Shown here one piece after another: positions 58,071 through 64,000 of a DNA stretch of 64,000 bases; within the stretch, counting starts at the first letter, position 1, and every line of letters starts with the position of its first letter. The DNA is from CAZFLD01 sp964519835. GTDB taxonomy: Bacteria; Spirochaetota; Spirochaetia; DSM-27196; CAZFLD01. The stretch is from the NCBI GenBank assembly GCA_964519835.1, contig CAZFLD010000009.1:1-64000 (forward strand). The letters run 5' to 3'. The notes below the pieces were generated by a model. The model made no database searches, was not told the origin of the DNA, and saw nothing but the letters and a program-made list of their open reading frames with translations. Both the position numbers and the translations under genes were made by a program.

Positions 58071-59393
58071 GTGCTTAAGACCTTCCCCAAAGGTGGGATT
58101 CATCCATTCGAGGAAAAAGAGGCGACCCACTCGAAGGAAGTGTGGAATGCCGCCGTTCCCGCCGTAACGGTGTTGCCGCTGCAGCAACACATCGGCGCCC
58201 CGTCCGAGTGCCAAGTCGAACCGGGCGACGAAGTGCGTGAGGGCCAACTCATCGGCAAAGCAAAGGGCTTTGTCTCCGCCAACGTTCACTCACCGGTGCC
58301 CGGCAAGGTCACGGAAATCAAGGACATCTTCCTGCCCACCGGTGTGCGTACAAAAGCCGTTGTCATCGAGTTGTCCGGCGAGTTTGACGTCCTCGGGAGA
58401 GATCGTAGTCGTGCCGACCGACACGGGCAATCGGCGCAAGAGCTCCTCGCCCTGATTCAGGAGAAAGGAATTGTGGGTATGGGAGGTGCGACCTTCCCGA
58501 CCCACGTGAAATATAGCCTCCCGAAAGGGATCAACTGCTCCACCCTTGTTATGAACGGGACCGAATGCGAGCCCTATCTGTCGGCAGACCACCGGCTTAT
58601 GGTGTCACGGCCCGACGATATTCTCGAAGGGCTTGCCATCGCCGAGAGGATTCTCGAGCCGGACGAGGTCGTCATCGGCATCGAGATAAACAAGCCGGAC
58701 GCGGTTGCGGCCATGCGGCACGCGGTCAAACGGTCCGGCCGCGATTACCGTGTGGTGCCGTTGTTGGTGAAGTATCCTCAGGGAGACGAAAAGCAGCTGG
58801 TGCGGGCAGCCACCGGCAAAGAAATTCCCTCCGGCGGCCTGCCGATGGACGTAGGAGCGGTTGTCTCCAACGCCGGTACCCTTGCGGCGATTTTTGATGC
58901 GGTGGTGTATCACAAGCCGTTGATCGAACGAATTGTCACGGTAGCCGGGGGAGCCGTCAAAACGCCTGCCAACGTCAAGGCGCGCGTCGGCACCAGAATC
59001 AGCGAGCTTATCGAAGAGTGCGGCGGTTTTTCCGAGCTTCCGTACAAAGTCGTTTCGGGTGGACCGATGATGGGATTTACGGTTTACGACCTCGATACAC
59101 CCATTACAAAAGGAACGTCCGGGATACTGGCCTTGACCGCTGCGGAGGTCAACGACGCGCGGCAGACCGCGTGTATTCAGTGTGGTCGCTGTGTCCGCGC
59201 CTGCCCGATGGGTCTCGAGCCGACCATTCTCTACAAGCTTATCTCCAACTTTGATTACGAGGCGGCCGTCTCCCAAGGTCTTATGGACTGTAGGGAGTGT
59301 GGCTGCTGTGGCTACTCGTGCCCGGCGCGCATCCCGTTGGTACAGGGGCTTCGTGTCGGAAAGCGGATGGCGCGCAGGAAGAAGGTGGTGTGA
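58071..59393 (+). CDS. rnfC: Rnf complex subunit RnfC
   Basis: The 440-residue peripheral subunit accepts or donates electrons at the NADH side of the Rnf complex. The opening KTFPKGGIHPFEEKE is typical. The NADH/FMN-binding region contains GIVGMGGATFPTHVK and NGTECEPYLSADHRLM, and an SLBB segment follows. Two 4Fe-4S motifs close the protein: CIQCGRCVRACPMG near 365 and CRECGCCGYSCPARIP near 410. The start is a GTG at 58071 with AAGAGG upstream. It is the first rnf gene of an operon in the order C-D-G-E-A-B, the order found in Clostridia. Confidence 0.96.
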   Translation: MLKTFPKGGIHPFEEKEATHSKEVWNAAVPAVTVLPLQQHIGAPSECQVEPGDEVREGQLIGKAKGFVSANVHSPVPGKVTEIKDIFLPTGVRTKAVVIELSGEFDVLGRDRSRADRHGQSAQELLALIQEKGIVGMGGATFPTHVKYSLPKGINCSTLVMNGTECEPYLSADHRLMVSRPDDILEGLAIAERILEPDEVVIGIEINKPDAVAAMRHAVKRSGRDYRVVPLLVKYPQGDEKQLVRAATGKEIPSGGLPMDVGAVVSNAGTLAAIFDAVVYHKPLIERIVTVAGGAVKTPANVKARVGTRISELIEECGGFSELPYKVVSGGPMMGFTVYDLDTPITKGTSGILALTAAEVNDARQTACIQCGRCVRACPMGLEPTILYKLISNFDYEAAVSQGLMDCRECGCCGYSCPARIPLVQGLRVGKRMARRKKVV

Positions 59394-60505
59394 CGGTGGC
59401 GACCCCAGCACGCCTGCAGGTCACGGGCTCCCCGCAATTTCACGATTCCGCCACCACGGCCAACATCATGTGGGCGGTCACGGCCTGCCTGGTGCCGGCG
59501 GCGGCATGGGGAGTCTACGTATTCGGGCTGTCGGCCCTTGTGGTACTTATCGTCTCCATCGCCTCATGTGTAGTGTTTGAGTTCCTCTTGGCCCGGGTAT
59601 TTACCCGTTTTACGCTTGGCGACGGTAGTGCGGTTTTAACGGGCTTGCTTATAGGCATGAACATGCCGCCTGCGCTGCCGCTCTACATTCCGGTCGCGGC
59701 ATCCGCCTTTGCCATCGGCGTGGTGAAGTGGACGTTTGGCGGTCTCGGTGGAAACTGGATGAATCCGGCCCTTGCAGGTCGGGCGTTTGTCTTTTTCTCG
59801 TGGACCGGCGACATGACGCGCTGGCAGTTTCCGCGCACGCTTCCCACCGTCGACGCGATTGGATCGGCAACGCCGCTCGGGTTTGTCAAAACAAGCCTTA
59901 CAGGCGGCTCCGAGTCGGCGGCCGGACCGATAGATCTGATGCGAGGTGCCGGTTATCCGGTGAGTGGTACCGATTCCGCGGTCACCGAGTGGCTCAACGC
60001 GAATCTGTTGAACCCCCTCGGTATCGAGATGCCGACGGGCTATATAGATCCGTTTCTGGGGAACATTCCCGGTTGTATCGGTGAGGTCTCGGCCGCGCTC
60101 TTGCTTTTGGGGTCCGTCTACCTCATCGCGAAGCGTATCGTGCCCTGGGCGATACCCACAGCCTATTTTGTCAGTTTTGGCCTCTTGGTATGGATCTTCG
60201 GCGGAACACGCTTTGGCCTCGGCGCTTTCCAAGGCGATGTTCTATTCCACATGTTCACCGGTGGCTTTATGCTTGGCGCCTTTTACATGGCGACGGACAT
60301 GGTGACCACACCCTTCACAACCAGAGGTATGATCATATTCGGGGTCGGCGTGGGCATGCTGACGTTCCTGATCCGTTTTTTTGGCTCTTTCCCCGAGGGA
60401 GTGTCGCTTGCGGTTCTGCTTATGAACATCTTTGTTCCGATTATCAATCGCTACACAAAGCCTAAGCGCTTTGGTCAGACGGCTCGAACCAAGGAGGCGG
60501 CATGA
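59390..60505 (+). CDS. rnfD: Rnf complex subunit RnfD
   Basis: The 371-residue integral membrane subunit belongs to the NqrB/RnfD family. About nine or ten helices are visible. The covalent FMN attachment Thr lies in AIGSATPLGF near residue 160, a variant of the SGAT motif. The loop GGLGGNWMNPALAGRAFVFF is conserved, as is FHMFTGGFMLGAFYMATDMVTTP near 290. The GTG at 59390 overlaps the rnfC stop (GTGA); a second GTG at 59396 is possible. Confidence 0.95.
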   Translation: MTVATPARLQVTGSPQFHDSATTANIMWAVTACLVPAAAWGVYVFGLSALVVLIVSIASCVVFEFLLARVFTRFTLGDGSAVLTGLLIGMNMPPALPLYIPVAASAFAIGVVKWTFGGLGGNWMNPALAGRAFVFFSWTGDMTRWQFPRTLPTVDAIGSATPLGFVKTSLTGGSESAAGPIDLMRGAGYPVSGTDSAVTEWLNANLLNPLGIEMPTGYIDPFLGNIPGCIGEVSAALLLLGSVYLIAKRIVPWAIPTAYFVSFGLLVWIFGGTRFGLGAFQGDVLFHMFTGGFMLGAFYMATDMVTTPFTTRGMIIFGVGVGMLTFLIRFFGSFPEGVSLAVLLMNIFVPIINRYTKPKRFGQTARTKEAA

Positions 60506-61065
60506 GCGTGAAGCTGGTACTCATCGGCGGAAAGCTCGCGCTCATTTGCGCCGTCGCGGCACTGGTGCTTGCGCTGGTGGGAGCCGTTACCACGCCGGTA
60601 ATCGAGCAGAATCGGATCGAGGCCCTAAACGCCGCGTTGAGCCGGGTTTCCGGCGGGGGAACGCTCGGCGAACGGACGGATGTCGGCGGCGGACCGATTG
60701 ATGCGTTCTACCCGGTCTATGCCTCCGCTTCGGCCGACACGGTTACATCGTACATCGTACTGGTGACGGGTAACGGTTACGGTGGTGAGATGAGCCTGGT
60801 CGCCTCGATTGCTCCGGATGGGGAGATTCGCGCCGCGGAGCTTATGCTGAACCAGGAAACGCCGGGCCTCGGAAAAAAAGCCGAAACGGCGGAGTACATG
60901 GAGATGTTCGTGGGGACCGGGGCCGCGAATCCGGTGCCAACGTCGAAAAACGACCTTGCGGCCGAGGACGCAGACGCCGTCACCGGTGCAACACTTACCT
61001 TTCTTGGCGTGGCAAACGCGCTCGAAGCGGCTTCGTCGTTTGTGGAGGATCGCGATGGCGCGTGA
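60502..61065 (+). CDS. rnfG: Rnf complex subunit RnfG
   Basis: The 187-residue subunit has one N-terminal membrane helix (LALICAVAALVLALVGAVTT) and a periplasmic FMN-binding domain. The covalent FMN site is the second Thr of DAVTGATLTFLGV near 160, within the S/T-GAT motif. The family segment GYGGEMSLVASIAPDGEI is also present. The ATG at 60502 overlaps the rnfD stop (ATGA), and its own end overlaps rnfE. Confidence 0.95.
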   Translation: MSVKLVLIGGKLALICAVAALVLALVGAVTTPVIEQNRIEALNAALSRVSGGGTLGERTDVGGGPIDAFYPVYASASADTVTSYIVLVTGNGYGGEMSLVASIAPDGEIRAAELMLNQETPGLGKKAETAEYMEMFVGTGAANPVPTSKNDLAAEDADAVTGATLTFLGVANALEAASSFVEDRDGA

Positions 61066-61708
61066 TTTTCTCAAAGGCATCTATCAGGAAAACCCGATCT
61101 TCGCGATTATGCTGGGTCTCTGTCCGGCCCTGGCGGTGTCCTCCCAGGTTGTAAACGCCTTGGGAATGGGCGCCGGTGTTATTTTTGTACTTGTCGGCTC
61201 GAATGTCTTTGTTGCTCTGTTGAAGGACTTTATTCCCGAGAAGGTGCGGATACCATCGTACATCGTGATCATCGCGTCCTTTGTGACCATCGTGGACCTC
61301 ACCATGCAGGCTTACGCTCCGGACCTGTCTCGTAATCTTGGTGTTTTTGTTCAGCTGATAGTTGTGAACTGCGTAATACTCGGCCGCGCAGAGGCATTCG
61401 CGAACAAGAACACAGTCGGCAAGTCCGTCCTCGATGCCTTGGGCATGGGCATCGGCTTTACCTTGAGCTTGACGCTGATTGCATTGATTCGCGAGGTCCT
61501 CGGCGCCGGCACCATCACGATCTTCCCGATCGGTGAATTCTCCGGCGTCATCGAGATTCCCGGCCTCTCGGCGTCGCCCATACGCATCTTTGGCCTTGCC
61601 GCCGGCGCGCTACTGGTCATGGGGTATCTCAAAGCGCTGTACAACTGGTACGCCGAGCGCAGGGCACGGGCGCCGCAGAGCGCCGCCGCCCGTGAGGAGG
61701 CTGCATGA
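61055..61708 (+). CDS. rnfE: Rnf complex subunit RnfE
   Basis: The 217-residue membrane subunit of the NqrD/RnfE family has six helices. It opens FLKGIYQENPIFAIMLGLCPALAVSSQ, in which the Cys of LGLCP helps hold the intramembrane iron-sulfur cluster shared with RnfA. A second Cys is in IVVNCVILGRAEAFA. The ATG at 61055 overlaps the rnfG end by eleven bases and has GGAGG upstream. Confidence 0.95.
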   Translation: MARDFLKGIYQENPIFAIMLGLCPALAVSSQVVNALGMGAGVIFVLVGSNVFVALLKDFIPEKVRIPSYIVIIASFVTIVDLTMQAYAPDLSRNLGVFVQLIVVNCVILGRAEAFANKNTVGKSVLDALGMGIGFTLSLTLIALIREVLGAGTITIFPIGEFSGVIEIPGLSASPIRIFGLAAGALLVMGYLKALYNWYAERRARAPQSAAAREEAA

Positions 61709-62301
61709 CCTACGTCGGCATCATCATCACGTTTGTGTTCGTAAACAACTTTATCCTGACGCAGTTTCTCGGACTCTGTCCGTTTATCGGCGTTTCAAAA
61801 AACGTTGAGTCTGCGGTAGGAATGGGCTTCGCCGTGACCTTTGTTATGTCGCTCGCTTCAATTGCGACGTGGGTCGTCTATCGGCTGATCCTGGTGCCCC
61901 TCTCGCTGACCTTCTTGCAGACAATCACCTTTATCTTGGTCATCGCGTCTCTTGTTCAGCTGGTCGAGATGGTCATTCAGAAAATCTCGCCGCCGTTGTA
62001 CAAGGCGCTTGGCATCTACCTGCCGCTTATCACAACCAACTGCGCCGTCCTCGGAATTGCGCTTATCGCGGTTCGCAACGAGTACGGACCATTGGAGAGC
62101 TTTGTCGGCGGGTTCGCGGCGGGTCTTGGATTTCTCCTCGCGATTCTTTTAATGTCGACTCTCAGAGAGAAACTCGACAATGAAAACGTGCCGAAGCCCT
62201 TTCGCGGTTCGCCGATCGCCTTTATCACCGGCGGTTTGATGGCGCTGGCGTTTATGGCCTTCGACAAGGCACTTCTCACGAATCTTATCGGTACCGGCTA
62301 A
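61705..62301 (+). CDS. rnfA: Rnf complex subunit RnfA
   Basis: The 198-residue membrane subunit of the NqrE/RnfA family has six helices and is homologous to RnfE with inverted topology. The cluster cysteines are in QFLGLCPFIGVSKN near 27 and LITTNCAVLGIAL near 113. It starts with an ATGA overlap with rnfE, ensuring equal translation of the two partner subunits. Confidence 0.95.
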   Translation: MTYVGIIITFVFVNNFILTQFLGLCPFIGVSKNVESAVGMGFAVTFVMSLASIATWVVYRLILVPLSLTFLQTITFILVIASLVQLVEMVIQKISPPLYKALGIYLPLITTNCAVLGIALIAVRNEYGPLESFVGGFAAGLGFLLAILLMSTLREKLDNENVPKPFRGSPIAFITGGLMALAFMAFDKALLTNLIGTG

Positions 62302-62342
62302 CACGGTCGGACACCTCCGTTTTTGTTTTTTAGGGAGTAGTT

Positions 62343-63263
62343 ATGCCCGTAGTAGTACAAGTTCTAGTCGCCTTTGCCGTTGTTGGCGGGGTGGGAGCCC
62401 TCTTGGGTATCGGTCTCGCCTTTGCCTCCAAGGCTCTTGCCGTGAAAAAGGACGAACGGCTCGAGAAAGTCGAGTCCGTCCTCCCGGGGCTCAACTGCGG
62501 TGCCTGTGGGTACGCGGGTTGTGGCGCATACGCGGAGGCGGTTGCCGAAGACGACGAGAAGCTTACCCTCTGTGCCCCAGGTGGTGCGGAAACGGCCCAG
62601 GCCTTGGGTAGAATCATGGGCGTCGAGGTAGATACCGACTCCAAAAAAATGGTGACGCAGGTGCACTGTCGTGGTGGTGAGGGCGTTACGGAGTACACCT
62701 TCGAATACAAGGGAATCCGGGACTGCAACGCCTTGCACGCCCTGTACGGCGGCAATATGGCCTGCAAAGAGGGCTGCCTCGCTCTTGGAAGCTGTATCCA
62801 GGTGTGTCCGGTGGACGCCATCGACTACGATTCCGAAGGCAAAGTTTGGGTAGATAAAGACATATGCATATCATGCGGCAAGTGTGTCGAGGTGTGCCCA
62901 ACCGGGGTAATGCGCTGGGTACCGTACGATGCGGACCACATAGTGGCCTGCAACAATCACGAACCGGGAAAACTTGTCCGGAAGTACTGCAAAGTCGGCT
63001 GCATTGCATGTAAACTGTGTGAGAAGAAATCGCCCGACGGGGGATATGTGGTTGCCGATAACCTTTCTACGATTGATTACGAGAAGGACGGCGACCGAGC
63101 AGCTGGAGCAGCAGCCTGCCCGCCGAAATGCATCATCGATGTGCGCAAGGATAGCAAACAAGAACAATCCGAGCCGGTCGGTGTAGCCAAGGAATCGGCT
63201 ATGGACCAAGCAACTGTGCCCCGGGAGGATAGGTCGCAACAGGGCACGGATGAAGAAGGTTAA
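62343..63263 (+). CDS. rnfB: Rnf complex subunit RnfB (ferredoxin-side subunit)
   Basis: The 306-residue subunit takes electrons from reduced ferredoxin. An N-terminal helix (~5-25) anchors it. The Fe-S domain LNCGACGYAGCGAYAEAV with LCAPGG follows at about 50-80. Two ferredoxin-like 4Fe-4S sites read CLALGSCIQVCPVDAI and CISCGKCVEVCPTGVM, and a further Cys-rich segment is CKVGCIACKLCEKK near 225. The last ~35 residues are a disordered polar tail. The ATG at 62343 has GGGAG upstream. The GH57-like gene begins inside its 3' end. Confidence 0.96.
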   Translation: MPVVVQVLVAFAVVGGVGALLGIGLAFASKALAVKKDERLEKVESVLPGLNCGACGYAGCGAYAEAVAEDDEKLTLCAPGGAETAQALGRIMGVEVDTDSKKMVTQVHCRGGEGVTEYTFEYKGIRDCNALHALYGGNMACKEGCLALGSCIQVCPVDAIDYDSEGKVWVDKDICISCGKCVEVCPTGVMRWVPYDADHIVACNNHEPGKLVRKYCKVGCIACKLCEKKSPDGGYVVADNLSTIDYEKDGDRAAGAAACPPKCIIDVRKDSKQEQSEPVGVAKESAMDQATVPREDRSQQGTDEEG

Positions 63264-64000
63264 CCTCCTATTCGGAACTGTAAATAGCCAACCCGCCGGA
63301 ACCGCCGACGAGGATCTCGAGGACATATACCAAAAGGCATATAAACCCTTCCTCTCAAACGTCTACAATTTTCCGAATATTGCGGTAAGCCTTTACTACT
63401 CCGGAACGCTCCTTACCTGGCTCGAACAAAACCATTCGGAGTTTACCGATGTCATCAACGAGATGGTTGCCCGGCGCCAGGTAGAGCTCCTCGGCGGCGG
63501 CTTCCACGACCCTGTTCTGCCCCTGATTCCACGTCCCGATAGACTCGGTCAAATCGAGAGTCTAACAACCTATCTGCGCAAGCGATTTGGAAAGCGACCC
63601 CGTGGCAGCTGGATCACCGAGCAGCTTTGGGAACCGTTCTTGGCATCCACGCTCAAGAACAGCGGCATGGAGTACACACTGCTCGACGACTACCACTTTG
63701 TGCTCGCGGGCCTCGCGGGCCATGACCTCCACCGGCCCGTTCTAACCGAGGACCAAGGCAAAACGCTTGGGGTCATCCCGTTGTGCCACTATCTCCAGTC
63801 GAGATTCCTCGAGCTCGAGCCCGTCGAGTTTGTCCAGGAGCTTCGCAACGCCACCGTCCCCGATGAGGGTGGTGTGATCGGGCTTATGATCGACGGGGAC
63901 CGCATTGGTGCAAGGCCGGGCAGCTACGAGCGCGCCTTTACGGGTCTCTGGCTCAAGCGCTTTTTTGAAGTGCTGGGCGAAAACGCCGACTGGCTTCAGC
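63250..64000 (+). CDS. GH57 4-alpha-glucanotransferase-like protein, N-terminal part (cut by window end)
   Basis: About 250 residues are visible. The segments YKPFLSNVYNFPNIAVSLYY, YSGTLLTWLEQNH, RRQVELLGGGFHDPVLPLIP, WITEQLWEPFL and YTLLDDYHFVL match GH57 4-alpha-glucanotransferases. The Glu in TEQLWEP near 127 is the nucleophile position, and MIDGDRIGARPG holds the Asp region of the acid/base. The first conserved region, normally FGxHxHQP, reads FGTVNSQP, so both histidines are replaced. Activity could be altered or specificity changed. The ATG at 63250 lies 14 bases inside rnfB, so it is co-transcribed with the Rnf genes. The stop is outside the window. Confidence 0.82.
   Translation, partial: MKKVNLLFGTVNSQPAGTADEDLEDIYQKAYKPFLSNVYNFPNIAVSLYYSGTLLTWLEQNHSEFTDVINEMVARRQVELLGGGFHDPVLPLIPRPDRLGQIESLTTYLRKRFGKRPRGSWITEQLWEPFLASTLKNSGMEYTLLDDYHFVLAGLAGHDLHRPVLTEDQGKTLGVIPLCHYLQSRFLELEPVEFVQELRNATVPDEGGVIGLMIDGDRIGARPGSYERAFTGLWLKRFFEVLGENADWLQ

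Overview
The window is a moderately GC-rich, densely packed chromosomal segment from a bacterium of the Spirochaetota, most likely order Spirochaetales. The strongest marker is a full-length cytoplasmic filament protein CfpA, a protein known only from spirochaetes, followed by a short conserved gene and a PPDK-family gene. As I recall it, Treponema pallidum has the same order (TP0748-TP0746). An eight-gene run with an RnfCDGEAB complex and a pyruvate:ferredoxin oxidoreductase indicate an anaerobic, ferredoxin-based energy metabolism.

Layout. 1-6.3 kb: end of a LysM protein, then cfpA, its partner and ppdK, closed by a terminator. 6.3-13.5 kb: J-domain protein, small unknown gene, nifJ/por and a GT-B glycosyltransferase. 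13.5-22 kb: archaeal-type coaBC, envelope proteins, CPBP protease, renalase-like oxidase and a sulfatase. 22.1-23.35 kb: a decayed stretch next to a tRNA-Ile2(CAU) gene. It holds remnants of a short-chain dehydrogenase and of a HEPN-MNT toxin-antitoxin pair that are not visible as ordinary open frames. 23.6-29 kb: a histidine-kinase-like membrane protein with a ruined ATPase domain, a GPH sugar symporter, ftsH and a lipoprotein. 29-38 kb: ileS behind an attenuator-like hairpin, lipoprotein, hisH-hisF, a FmdB zinc ribbon, and a cysteine desulfurase-ThiI pair divergent from an ArsR regulator. 38-47.4 kb: SLBB export protein, aroB, an HrpA-like helicase coupled to hisS, a GltS-like carrier, a broken regulator gene and a LiaF-like protein. 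47.4-56.4 kb: a 1478-residue fused CoA-dehydratase activase, a PcnB/CCA-type nucleotidyltransferase, a pseudo-peptidase with TPRs, a P-loop/Asp23 fusion and an RluA-type pseudouridine synthase. 56.5-64 kb: a polytopic membrane protein, rnfCDGEAB and the start of a GH57 glucanotransferase-like gene, all in one probable operon.

Functionally, PFOR makes acetyl-CoA and reduced ferredoxin. Rnf couples ferredoxin oxidation to NAD reduction and ion export, and the fused activase belongs to the same low-potential Fe-S chemistry. The most unusual points are: the PPDK homologue next to cfpA, whose PEP half is intact but whose ATP-grasp half has lost the known catalytic residues; the P-loop/Asp23 fusion; the kinase-dead sensor; the fused double activase without a visible dehydratase partner; and the hidden HEPN-MNT relic. 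All similarity statements are from memory of the families, and no database search was run.
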